From positions 1-19,122 of the forward strand of contig JAZPZS010000186.1 in NCBI GenBank assembly GCA_045544835.1: a stretch of DNA of 19,122 nucleotides. The letters run 5' to 3'. Below are positions 6,836 through 14,030 of this stretch, piece by piece. The stretch's first letter is position 1, and the number at the start of each line of letters is the position of its first letter. A program made the position numbers and the translations under genes. The notes under the pieces were generated by a model, which was given only the letters and a program-made list of their open reading frames with translations, did not search any database and was not told the origin of the DNA. Origin of the DNA: UBA1189 sp045544835. GTDB lineage: Bacteria; Bacteroidota; Bacteroidia; Bacteroidales; Bacteroidaceae.

Positions 6836-8467
6836 ATGAGGCAATATATAACAGTCATCATTCTTGCACTCAGTCTGGTTTCTTGCAGCCAGCATTCCAA
6901 GCATCGGGAAACGCTGGCGCAGGTAGAGTCATATATTGAGGAGAGGCCAGACAGTGCGTTGACCATTCTGCAAGGAATGGACAAGGATGAGTTGTCTGGA
7001 ATGGAGGAGAAAGCGAAGTATGCCCTGCTGCTGTCAATGGCGATGGACAAGAACTATATCGACCGCACTGATTTCGATGTGCTGCAACCTGCTATTGACT
7101 ATTATGAGGATACTGATGATAAGCATCACAAGATGCTAGCATACTACCACTTAGCTCGCATTCAATTCAATAATAAAGAATATTCAAATTCCATTACCAA
7201 CTTACTTTATGCAGAAGATGAAGCCATCGACTTAGGAGATGATTTTCATTTAGGTTTAATATATCGCCAGTTCGGTGATATTTATAGTATGATTTATAAT
7301 GGTACCGAAAGCCTTAACTATTCACAGAAAAGTTACGAACACTTCAAAAAATCAGGCAGAGAGGAGTATTCTGATTGGGCTTTGTGGGATATTGCACGTG
7401 CATACCACAATTGCAAAGACTTCGACGCAAGTATCCGTACAGCAAATGAAATGATAGAACGAGGTAGTTTGCAACATAATGAGACATTAATTACTGCAGG
7501 TCTAAAACTTATTGGGCTTTCATATTTCGCAAGTGGTCAATTCGACAAGTCCATTGATATATACAATCAGATCATTGTTGATTTTCCTTCATTTATGACA
7601 GCAGAGGATTATAGCAATCTGGGCTCATCGTACATTCGAGTGGGTAATATTGATAAAGCGAGATATTATATGGATATTGTATGTAGCGTAGATAGTACCT
7701 TGAAGTGGTTACCATATACAGTTAGTAAATCTACTGGGGATTATAAATCTGCAGTTGAAGCACTGGAACATGAATATGAATATCAAGACCAAATAATCAA
7801 GGCCATAGTTAGCCAAAATGTAACGGAAACAGTATCCAATTATAGAGAATATGAACGCATAATTCAAGAAAGAGAGATACAACACGAGAAAACGACTAAA
7901 ACAATTATAGTTGTAGTTTTCGTTATGATTATGGCTTTGAGTTATATAATCATATCTCTACGACTGAAAGCTCAACGCAAAGAGATTGAGAATAATATGC
8001 TGTTAGCATCTAATCTACGCAATATGCTTAAAGTCAAGGAGACGGAAACTAATTCAATGCAAGAGGTTATCAACAACTTGTTTGAACAACGATTTGCCAC
8101 CATTGATAAGTTGAGCAGTGATTATTACGAGTATCAAGGCACAGCTAACGAAAAGCAAAAAATATATACTAATGTAATGAAACTTGTATCAGGATTGGGT
8201 TCTGACAAAAAAACGATAAAGGAACTTGAAAACTTCATCAACACATACAAGGATAACCTAATGATTCGTTTTAGGGAAGAGTTTCCCGACATGAAGGAAT
8301 CAGACTGTATACTTTATCTATATGCGGTTGCAGGTTTCTCATCACGTGCAATAAGTATCTTTATCAGAGAGAAGTTGGAGGTAGTATACAATCGCAAGTC
8401 GCGTCTAAAGCAAAAGATTAACCGTAGTACATCACCAAATGCTACTACTTTCGGCCAGTATTTATAA
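6836..8467 (+). CDS. Membrane-spanning TPR sensor-regulator with C-terminal helical DNA-binding-like domain
   Basis: A 543-residue protein. The N-terminus (residues 1-17, ILALSLVSC) looks like a lipoprotein or signal sequence with Cys17. A long helical TPR region follows to about 330 (AYYHLARIQFNNKEYSNSITNL, LGLIYRQFGDIY, AGLKLIGLSYFASGQFDKSIDIY). One membrane helix lies at about 353-374 (TIIVVVFVMIMALSYIIISL), then a coiled coil at about 375-415, and a C-terminal domain at about 465-530 with DCILYLYAVAGFSSRAISIF and VVYNRKSRLKQKI, reminiscent of a LuxR-like HTH. The layout suggests a periplasmic TPR sensor signalling to a cytoplasmic DNA-binding domain. Such proteins occur beside outer-membrane barrel genes in Bacteroidota, as here. 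The gene is more AT-rich than the upstream housekeeping block. DNA binding is inferred. Confidence 0.8.
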   Translation: MRQYITVIILALSLVSCSQHSKHRETLAQVESYIEERPDSALTILQGMDKDELSGMEEKAKYALLLSMAMDKNYIDRTDFDVLQPAIDYYEDTDDKHHKMLAYYHLARIQFNNKEYSNSITNLLYAEDEAIDLGDDFHLGLIYRQFGDIYSMIYNGTESLNYSQKSYEHFKKSGREEYSDWALWDIARAYHNCKDFDASIRTANEMIERGSLQHNETLITAGLKLIGLSYFASGQFDKSIDIYNQIIVDFPSFMTAEDYSNLGSSYIRVGNIDKARYYMDIVCSVDSTLKWLPYTVSKSTGDYKSAVEALEHEYEYQDQIIKAIVSQNVTETVSNYREYERIIQEREIQHEKTTKTIIVVVFVMIMALSYIIISLRLKAQRKEIENNMLLASNLRNMLKVKETETNSMQEVINNLFEQRFATIDKLSSDYYEYQGTANEKQKIYTNVMKLVSGLGSDKKTIKELENFINTYKDNLMIRFREEFPDMKESDCILYLYAVAGFSSRAISIFIREKLEVVYNRKSRLKQKINRSTSPNATTFGQYL

Positions 8468-8596
8468 CCATTTTCGTCTTAATGACAGGTGTTATTTGCA
8501 GTGGATAGAATTTAGCTGCAACTAATTCTATATTTAACTGCAGCACACTATGTTATAATTTGCATCGGATAGGTTTTATACCACTTGTAATAGTCC

Positions 8597-8623
8597 TTGT
8601 ATTATACAAATCATGTATCTTTG
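8597..8623 (+). promoter_or_regulatory. Promoter with overlapping palindrome upstream of the outer-membrane barrel gene
   Basis: TATCTTTG (8616-8623) is a perfect -7 box 30 bases before the ATG at 8653. The only nearby TTG (8597-8599) is 16 bases upstream, shorter than usual. That TTG begins TTGTATTATACAA (8597-8609), a palindrome with a single central base that could be an operator over the -33 region. Confidence 0.5.
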
Positions 8624-8652
8624 CAAAAAAGTTAATGCAAAAATATTGATTT

Positions 8653-11013
8653 ATGAATATGAGGAAATCAGTTGTTCTTTTAATGCTTTTGCTCGTTGCA
8701 GGAAGAACTTCTGCTCAGAGCAATGTAGTGAAAGGAACGATTACCGACACGGAGGGTGAAGCCATCGTTGCGGCTGTTGTGTCATTGACAAGAAATGACT
8801 CAACGGTAATGGCGTACGCTATCACCAACAACGATGGTGTATATGAAATACGCACGGACCATACAGGTGAAGCTGTATTGCATACGAGCCATATCAGCTA
8901 TGTAGATAAGCAACAATCCATCACATTGCCTGCTGCAAAACCTGTAAACTTTGTATTGGAGGCTGATGCTTCGGAAATCGGTGAAGTAGTCGTGCTTGGC
9001 GACAAACCTGTCACTTCTATTACAGATGACGGAAACATCCGCTTCAATGTAAGCCAGATTAAAGGCAATGCCGGTGCAGACATAACCAATGTGTTGAATA
9101 AGCTACCTGGCGTGACAGCAAACCATAAGCAAGGGCTTACGCTCAATGGCCAGCAAGCAACTCTCTATATAGATGGGCGCAAGCAAAAGCTCTCGGCCAC
9201 TCAGGCGATAAGTCTATTGAAGGCTATGCCCGTTGAGAGTGTAGATAATGTAGAGCTGAACTCATTCACAAACTCCAGCTACGATGCAGCCACTGGCCCC
9301 GTGATCAACATCTCCACAAAAAAGCGCCAGAATGACGGTTGGAACATGTCTGTCAATGGAGCAGGAACAGTTGACAGACACAATAATTGGGATGGTGGAA
9401 GCAGTGCCTACGTCATAGCACGGAGCGGCAATGTCAACATCTACGGTATGCTTGACTATGCTAACGGTGTCATATCATACGACCAACGTGACAGCACGAT
9501 ATACGACAACACTGGTTTTCTGCTGGAGAATAGAGATGCCTACAGCCGATCCAACACCTACTCGGCTATGGCCAACATAGAATGGATGATAAAGCCTAAT
9601 CACACGCTGAACTTCAATCTCTATGCTTACAGAGAACGCATGAACTCCGATGTCGCGGATAATTCACTCCATTCATCGGACAACAGCCTGACATCTACAC
9701 TGAAAGATGGAGTTACGGATGATGACCTCTATTCGGGTACCATCGAGTATACCGCCAAACTGAGTGAGACATTTAAGATGAAGCTCAACTATGGCCTCAT
9801 TTACGGCAGCAATAGACTCAGAGATGGATATGCGATACTGGGCAATACCGATGCCACGAACCTTTATGCAGATTATCGAACAGCGGGTACACAGCACATC
9901 ATCAAGGCAGACCTCACCAAATCTTTCAATAGGACATCGTTGTCGGCAGGTCTCAAGATGGATATGGGTAACTTGGGAAATAGCGTTGCATACAGAGGCA
10001 ATATACCTTCGTGGATTGCACCCTCAAATGATTTTGGAGCCAAGGAAAACCTCTATGCACTTTACCTCAACGCCACCCATAAGTTCAACAACAACTTTTA
10101 CATGAATGCAGGGCTTCGTGGTGAACATACAAGCTACACCACAAAGAATGGCAATCCGGCAAATGATGCCGACAACAGTTACTTCAACCTGTTCCCCACA
10201 TTAAGTCTCACACATAGAGCAAGGAATATCAGCCAAACAATGTTTTTTGTCTCAGGCATCAGCAGGCCCGACTACACCTATTTATACCCGGGAATGAGAT
10301 ACGAGACAATGCATTCGTACTCTGTCGGGAACCCATTTCTGAAACCAACCAAAGCCTATGCAGTGAAATATGTAGGTTATTACTGGACTTACGCTCGCTT
10401 GGCACTCGGATACCAACGAAATAGCGACCTGTACACAAGCATTCTCCAGCAGCAAGAGGGCAGCATAACTTCCTATACCTATATGAACTATGCCGACCGC
10501 GACCTCTACTTTGCAGAGTTCACAATACCCTTTGCACTCTTCAAACGAAAGTTGTACGGAAATGTAGAGGTCTCCATCAACTGTAACCAATTGCTGAACC
10601 CTAAGAATGGTTACGAGATTCCATATGCAAAATCCACATTCTGGGATACCAAGATTTCGGGATTTGTGCAGTATGATGTCACAGACAGGCTGGCATTCAA
10701 CAGCCAATTTGCCTACTATCCGAAACGAGCAACAGCCCAGTATGTACAGCTACCTTATTGGTGGTTAGACTTTGGGGCTGATTATTATCTGACAAAGAAG
10801 AAGGATTGGCTGGTTTCATTAAGCGTGGAGGATGTTGCAAACAAGTTGGAGCATAATAGAACCTATTATTATTCTACCTCGACAAAGTTCAGACATACGA
10901 AGTCTGTCACCCAATTGGTGAGATTCCGACTCACATATAAGTTTGGCGGAGGCAAGAAAGTAAACGGTGAACAGAAGTCCATCAGCAATGATGTAGGACG
11001 GTTTAGAGAGTAA
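8653..11013 (+). CDS. TonB-receptor-like outer-membrane beta-barrel protein (CarboxypepD_reg-like + plug + OMP_b-brl_3 type)
   Basis: A 786-residue outer-membrane protein. A signal peptide covers about residues 1-22 (VVLLMLLLVAGRTSAQ). A carboxypeptidase-regulatory-like fold at about 25-113 contains VKGTITDTEGEAIVAAVVSL. A plug-like domain at about 125-225 contains NVLNKLPGVTANHKQGLTLNG, LYIDGRKQKLS, VDNVELNSF and GPVINISTKK. The rest alternates aromatic-rich strands (for example NLNFNLYAYRE-like and YLNATHKFNNNFYMNAGLRGEHTSY segments), as in the OMP_b-brl_3 group of Bacteroidota. No N-terminal TonB box or SusD partner is evident, so it is not a standard SusC. The substrate is unknown. Its position right after the TPR-HTH regulator suggests that it is regulated by that protein, and a small barrel-like gene follows. 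Confidence 0.88.
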   Translation: MNMRKSVVLLMLLLVAGRTSAQSNVVKGTITDTEGEAIVAAVVSLTRNDSTVMAYAITNNDGVYEIRTDHTGEAVLHTSHISYVDKQQSITLPAAKPVNFVLEADASEIGEVVVLGDKPVTSITDDGNIRFNVSQIKGNAGADITNVLNKLPGVTANHKQGLTLNGQQATLYIDGRKQKLSATQAISLLKAMPVESVDNVELNSFTNSSYDAATGPVINISTKKRQNDGWNMSVNGAGTVDRHNNWDGGSSAYVIARSGNVNIYGMLDYANGVISYDQRDSTIYDNTGFLLENRDAYSRSNTYSAMANIEWMIKPNHTLNFNLYAYRERMNSDVADNSLHSSDNSLTSTLKDGVTDDDLYSGTIEYTAKLSETFKMKLNYGLIYGSNRLRDGYAILGNTDATNLYADYRTAGTQHIIKADLTKSFNRTSLSAGLKMDMGNLGNSVAYRGNIPSWIAPSNDFGAKENLYALYLNATHKFNNNFYMNAGLRGEHTSYTTKNGNPANDADNSYFNLFPTLSLTHRARNISQTMFFVSGISRPDYTYLYPGMRYETMHSYSVGNPFLKPTKAYAVKYVGYYWTYARLALGYQRNSDLYTSILQQQEGSITSYTYMNYADRDLYFAEFTIPFALFKRKLYGNVEVSINCNQLLNPKNGYEIPYAKSTFWDTKISGFVQYDVTDRLAFNSQFAYYPKRATAQYVQLPYWWLDFGADYYLTKKKDWLVSLSVEDVANKLEHNRTYYYSTSTKFRHTKSVTQLVRFRLTYKFGGGKKVNGEQKSISNDVGRFRE

Positions 11014-11092
11014 CAAATGAGCAAAACCTTCAGAATCGTTAAAAATAGTCTATTTGAATCAGAAAGAAATATATAATTTAACTCTACAAGCT

Positions 11093-11632
11093 ATGAGAAA
11101 GCAGATTGTTATCTTGTTTATTATGATGCTTGCCTTTACATGCAATGTAAATGCACAAAAGAATAGGTATAGTTATCACAATACAGGTTATTGGGGGAAT
11201 ATAGAGGCAGTGGGAGGCACACTATTTACAGGTGGCAGCGATATAGGTGTTAGCACAGTACATGGTGCCCGACTTGGCAATGGTCTAGCAATGAGTATTG
11301 GTGTTGCTGTCTATTGTGATATTAACGAACTATACTATGAATATTCAGTCCCTATATTCTTGGAAACAAAATATTCACCATTTAAGAGTGGTAAATCGCC
11401 CTATATCTCATTGCGTACTGGCTTTAGTGTTAATGACTACCATTATACAGGTTTCTATCTCTCCCCATCGATTGGTGTGGATATCGACCGTTTATCCCTA
11501 TTTGTGCGTTATGGAATGAATCTTTATCCAATGAATATCGATATTGATATCCCAGGTTTTGATATTGAGGCAAATACGAATGTCAATATTAAGACGCACA
11601 CGCTTTCAGTGGGTGTAGCTGTTAATTTTTAA
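11093..11632 (+). CDS. Small secreted outer-membrane beta-barrel-like protein of unknown function
   Basis: A 179-residue protein from the ATG at 11093, chosen because it places a good signal peptide at the N-terminus (MRKQIVILFIMMLAFTCNVNAQ, cleavage after A21 or near it). An in-frame ATG at 11054 would add 13 residues before that signal. The mature part is a run of amphipathic strands with regular glycine and aromatic residues (WGNIEAVGGTLFTGGSDIGV, LSLFVRYGMNLYP, THTLSVGVAVNF), and it ends on phenylalanine as outer-membrane barrels often do. About eight strands would fit. It starts 79 bases after the large barrel gene and is probably co-transcribed with it. I do not recognise a specific family. 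Confidence 0.65.
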   Translation: MRKQIVILFIMMLAFTCNVNAQKNRYSYHNTGYWGNIEAVGGTLFTGGSDIGVSTVHGARLGNGLAMSIGVAVYCDINELYYEYSVPIFLETKYSPFKSGKSPYISLRTGFSVNDYHYTGFYLSPSIGVDIDRLSLFVRYGMNLYPMNIDIDIPGFDIEANTNVNIKTHTLSVGVAVNF

Positions 11633-11652
11633 GCCAGCAGATACATTCAGCG

Positions 11653-11737
11653 AATCAGAGCCTTTCAATAAATCTGACGGAGCCGTCCGTTACAAAAATC
11701 AGAGCCGTCCAATAAAACTAACGGACGGCTCTGATTT
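11653..11737. repeat. Direct repeats with mutually exclusive stems (terminator/attenuator-like)
   Basis: AATCAGAGCC occurs at 11653-11662 and 11697-11706, 44 bases apart. The right arm GGACGGCTCTGATTT (11723-11737) pairs perfectly with 11696-11710 (15 bp, 12-base loop). Alternatively TAACGGACGGCTC (11719-11731) pairs perfectly with GAGCCGTCCGTTA (11680-11692). The two stems share the same 3' arm and cannot coexist. It lies 20 bases after the small barrel gene and could end its transcript, although no long T-run follows. Confidence 0.7.
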
Positions 11738-11798
11738 GAAGACAAAGTGTACAAAAAACGCACTTGCCTTCTCTGAAAAAGGGCTGTCCCATTTCAGA

Positions 11799-11816
11799 AA
11801 AAGGCACATGCCTTTT
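11799..11816. repeat. Short perfect palindrome
   Basis: AAAAGGCA (11799-11806) and TGCCTTTT (11809-11816) are perfect inverted arms around CA. It is the first of the run of palindromes in this intergenic region and lies just before the terminator-like hairpin. Confidence 0.6.
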
Positions 11817-11820
11817 CTAC

Positions 11821-11860
11821 AAAACGCATAGCCCATTTTTCATAAAGGGCTATGCGTTTT
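11821..11860. terminator. Strong hairpin with A- and T-runs, bidirectional terminator-like
   Basis: AAAACGCATAGCCC (11821-11834) and GGGCTATGCGTTTT (11847-11860) form a perfect 14-bp stem with a 12-base loop, followed by one more T. The A-run on one side and T-run on the other fit a bidirectional intrinsic terminator. It is nearly 190 bases from the end of the preceding gene, so it may be a backup stop or part of a repeat family. Confidence 0.55.
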
Positions 11861-11888
11861 TCTCGTAGGCCTGACAAATATTTTTTGT

Positions 11889-12046
11889 AGGTGCATAGCA
11901 CCTTTTCTGTAGGTGCGTTGCAAGATTTATGCAGTTGTACCAAGTTTGGTACATGCATGTACCGCGAGCGGCGCATGCATGTAAATGGATTTTCTACTAA
12001 GTAAAAATGTTTTGTACTTAGTACGAGCAAAATAGTGCTTAGCACT
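11889..12046. repeat. Run of short perfect palindromes
   Basis: In order: AGGTGC-ATA-GCACCT (11889-11903), TGTACCAA-GT-TTGGTACA (11936-11953), overlapping GGTACATGCATGTACC (11948-11963), TACT-A-AGTA (11995-12003), GTACT-T-AGTAC (12014-12024) and AGTGCT-T-AGCACT (12034-12046). The last three are about 20 bases apart and share a CTTAG/CTAAG core while their flanks differ but stay complementary. That argues for selection or a copying process that preserves symmetry rather than sequence. Confidence 0.65.
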
Positions 12047-12066
12047 GTCTGCTGGAATTCTGCCAG

Positions 12067-12088
12067 CCCCCTTGGCACCCCCTTGGCA
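12067..12088. repeat. 11-bp tandem duplication
   Basis: CCCCCTTGGCA is present twice with no gap (12067-12077 and 12078-12088). The CCTTGGCAAG at its end recurs at 12475-12484 within the palindrome TGCCAAGG-GG-CCTTGGCA. Confidence 0.6.
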
Positions 12089-12208
12089 AGAAATAATTAA
12101 AAATTGAAAGTTGAAAATTAAGACAGCCACCATTTCACACTGATAATCAACACTATTCGCTTTTCTTAGGGGCGAAATTCGACACGTCAGAAGCTCCAAA
12201 TCCCCCTA

Positions 12209-12346
12209 TATAGGATTTTTTATTTTTGGCCTGGCAGAGTGCATTGAAGGCGTACGACATGTAAAATCGTACAGCCTTCATGCCAAGCCGGTGTACAAAA
12301 ATCCATGTAGCCCTGCCAATGCCAGGCCAAAAATAAAAATTCTATA
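12209..12346. mobile_element. MITE-like element with about 27-bp imperfect terminal inverted repeats
   Basis: The left end at 12209-12236 and the right end at 12320-12346 are inverted copies. The inner 20 bases (TTTTTATTTTTGGCCTGGCA on the left) match perfectly, and the outer part differs by one indel and one substitution. Between them a second hairpin pairs TGAAGGCGTACGA (12245-12257) with TCGTACAGCCTTCA (12267-12280) with one bulge. The whole 138 bp can fold as nested stems. No gene fits inside and no clear target-site duplication is seen, so it could instead be a structured RNA or a recombination site. Confidence 0.55.
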
Positions 12347-12464
12347 CAACGCCTTTTTTAGTGACAAAATAGTGACATTTCCGATGGGGTGAAATGCAAC
12401 ACACAGTGTATCAACAACAGAAGAGAAATCATCATGTACAGAACACTGCAAAGCGACCCTCTCC

Positions 12465-12482
12465 TGCCAAGGGGCCTTGGCA
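12465..12482. repeat. Perfect 18-base palindrome upstream of mnmE
   Basis: TGCCAAGG and CCTTGGCA flank GG. The right arm repeats the sequence found in the 12067-12088 duplication, linking the two sites into one repeat family. Confidence 0.6.
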
Positions 12483-12524
12483 AGATTCTGCAAAATTGCT
12501 GACATAAGCAAACTGTGCCCATAA

Positions 12525-12577
12525 CTCATAATTCATAATTCATATTTCATAATTAAAAGAATCTTTTCGTATCTTTG
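12525..12577 (+). repeat. 53-bp promoter-bearing intergenic repeat, copy B
   Basis: It matches 6670-6722 at 51 of 53 positions and ends with the -7 box TATCTTTG (12570-12577), 31 bases before the mnmE ATG. A TTTC at 12545-12548 is 21 bases upstream and may be the weak -33 element. The heptamers TAATTCA, TAATTCA, TATTTCA are in tandem. Here the copy is evidently used as the mnmE promoter. Confidence 0.75.
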
Positions 12578-12606
12578 TGCTATAATAAAGATACGAAAAG
12601 ATTCTT
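12557..12606. repeat. 20-bp perfect inverted repeat containing the mnmE -7 box
   Basis: AAGAATCTTTTCGTATCTTT (12557-12576) and its exact reverse complement (12587-12606) flank the 10-base loop GTGCTATAAT. The plus strand carries TATCTTTG; the minus strand of the right arm carries TATCTTTA, a weaker -7 match pointing the other way. The right arm ends two bases before the mnmE ATG, so it occupies nearly the whole 5' leader. Confidence 0.85.
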
Positions 12607-12608
12607 AT

Positions 12609-13997
12609 ATGCCCCATACCGATACCATCTGCGCCATCTCCACCGCACAGGGCGGAGCCATAGGCGTGATACGCGTCAGCGGCCCCGAGGCCATCGATGC
12701 CGCCTCACGCATCTTCACCCCCATGCACGGCAAGCCACTGCATGAGCGTCCCCACTACACCCTCACCTTCGGCAAGATACATGCTGCCGACGGCGAAGTC
12801 ATCGACGAGGTACTGGTATCGCTCTTCCGTGCCCCCCACTCATATACGGGCGAAGACTCCGTAGAGATCTCCTGCCACGGCTCCACCTATATATTGCAGC
12901 AGGTGATGAGCCGTCTTCTTGAGAATGGCTGCCGCCTTGCCCAGCCCGGTGAATATACCCAGCGTGCCTTCCTCAATGGCAAGATGGACCTCAGCCAGGC
13001 CGAAGCCGTGGCCGACCTCATCGCCTCCACCTCCGCTGCCACCCATCGCTTGGCCATGAATCAGATGCGAGGCGGATTCAGCAAAGAACTGTCCACATTA
13101 CGCGACAAACTGCTCCACCTCACCTCGCTCATGGAGTTGGAGCTCGACTTCAGCGACCACGAAGAGCTCGAGTTTGCCGACCGTAGCGAACTCTCGCAGA
13201 TAGCCTCCGACATCGAGCGCACCGTCTCTCGCCTCGCCCACTCCTTCAGTGTAGGCAATGCCATCAAGAACGGCGTGCCCGTGGCCATCATCGGCGAGAC
13301 CAACGTGGGTAAGTCCACCCTCCTCAACGCCCTCCTTGGCGAAGAGCGAGCCATCGTGAGCGACATCCACGGCACCACACGCGACGTCATCGAAGACACC
13401 GTCAACCTGCGTGGTATCACCTTCCGCTTCATCGACACCGCCGGCATACGCCAAACCACCGACGTAGTGGAAAGCATCGGCATCGAGCGCACCTACCAGA
13501 AAATGAATCAAGCCGACATCGTGCTTTGGATGATTGACTCAGCCAATTCAGAATCAATAATTCAGAATTCAGAATTCAGAAACGCGGTTTCTGATAAGCA
13601 TCTCCTTCTCCTCTTCAACAAATCCGACCAAATCACTCCCGAACAGCGCGAAGCATTGGAGCAAGCATTTGCCGACATCGATGCCCCCAAGCTCTTCATC
13701 TCCGCCAAGAACCACACTGGCCTTGAAGAGCTAGAAACACTCTTGGTCACTACTGCCGCCCTCCCCGAAGTATCGCAGAGCGATGTCATCGTCACCAACC
13801 TGCGCCACTACGAAGCCCTCGTTCGTGCTCTCGACTCTATCCACCGTGTACAAGATGGCCTCCAAACGGGCCTCTCCGGCGACTTCATTTCCCAAGACCT
13901 CCGCGAGTGCATCCACCACCTCTCCGACATCGTAGGCGAGGTATCCACCGACTCCGTGCTTCAAAACATCTTCAAGCACTTCTGCATCGGGAAATGA
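12609..13997 (+). CDS. mnmE: tRNA uridine-5-carboxymethylaminomethyl GTPase MnmE (TrmE)
   Basis: A 462-residue GTPase that, with MnmG, installs the cmnm5 group on wobble U34 of certain tRNAs. An N-terminal formyl-tetrahydrofolate-binding domain (about 1-118, TICAISTAQGGAIGVIRVSG and FRAPHSYTGEDSVEISCHGS) precedes a helical domain with an inserted G domain: G1 GETNVGKS at 229-236, G2 GTTRD at 255-259, G3 DTAG at 276-279 and G4 NKSD at 337-340. The C-terminus is CIGK (459-462), the conserved FCIGK end with the catalytic cysteine. Length is normal. Odd feature: between G3 and G4 residues 311-330 (SANSESIIQNSEFRNAVSDK) are encoded by a heptamer repeat. The start is the ATG two bases after the palindromic leader. 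Confidence 0.97.
   Translation: MPHTDTICAISTAQGGAIGVIRVSGPEAIDAASRIFTPMHGKPLHERPHYTLTFGKIHAADGEVIDEVLVSLFRAPHSYTGEDSVEISCHGSTYILQQVMSRLLENGCRLAQPGEYTQRAFLNGKMDLSQAEAVADLIASTSAATHRLAMNQMRGGFSKELSTLRDKLLHLTSLMELELDFSDHEELEFADRSELSQIASDIERTVSRLAHSFSVGNAIKNGVPVAIIGETNVGKSTLLNALLGEERAIVSDIHGTTRDVIEDTVNLRGITFRFIDTAGIRQTTDVVESIGIERTYQKMNQADIVLWMIDSANSESIIQNSEFRNAVSDKHLLLLFNKSDQITPEQREALEQAFADIDAPKLFISAKNHTGLEELETLLVTTAALPEVSQSDVIVTNLRHYEALVRALDSIHRVQDGLQTGLSGDFISQDLRECIHHLSDIVGEVSTDSVLQNIFKHFCIGK
13547..13593 (+). repeat. Heptamer repeat and palindrome inside mnmE
   Basis: ATTCAGA occurs at 13547-13553 and then three times in tandem at 13560-13580. It is followed by CAGAAAC-GCG-GTTTCTG (13577-13593), a perfect palindrome. 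The period of seven matches the TAATTCA heptamers of the intergenic 53-bp repeats and is AT-rich against the GC-rich gene. Three copies make 21 bases, so the frame survives. Confidence 0.8.
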
Positions 13998-14030
13998 TTC
14001 TTACATAAAAAATAATAGATACACAATACA

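Larger units (their letters stand above)
11633..12608. other. 976-bp hairpin-rich intergenic region without a credible gene
   Basis: Open frames here (for example on the minus strand at 11794-12078, 11927-12199 and 12278-12529) read through stacked palindromes and repeats and have no family features, so I treat them as spurious. From left to right the region holds a pair of direct repeats with mutually exclusive stems, a terminator-like hairpin, a series of short palindromes, an 11-bp tandem duplication, short A-rich words around 12095-12120, a MITE-like element, an 18-base palindrome and the 53-bp promoter repeat before mnmE. Each is listed separately where it can be defined. Confidence 0.7.

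Noticed and set aside
8468..8652. Possible structured regulatory RNA between the regulator and barrel genes
   Set aside because: Only short inverted pairs (6-7 bases, such as TAGAATT/AATTCTA and GCTGCA/TGCAGC) are visible, not more than chance in AT-rich sequence; only the promoter/palindrome at 8597-8623 was kept.
12209..12346. Invertible promoter (phase-variation switch)
   Set aside because: The inverted ends would suit it, but the enclosed segment has no TAnnTTTG box and no invertase gene is nearby.
11794..12529. Three minus-strand open frames of 83-94 residues in the hairpin-rich region
   Set aside because: They are composed of palindromes and repeats, overlap each other or the MITE-like element, and show no domain or signal features.
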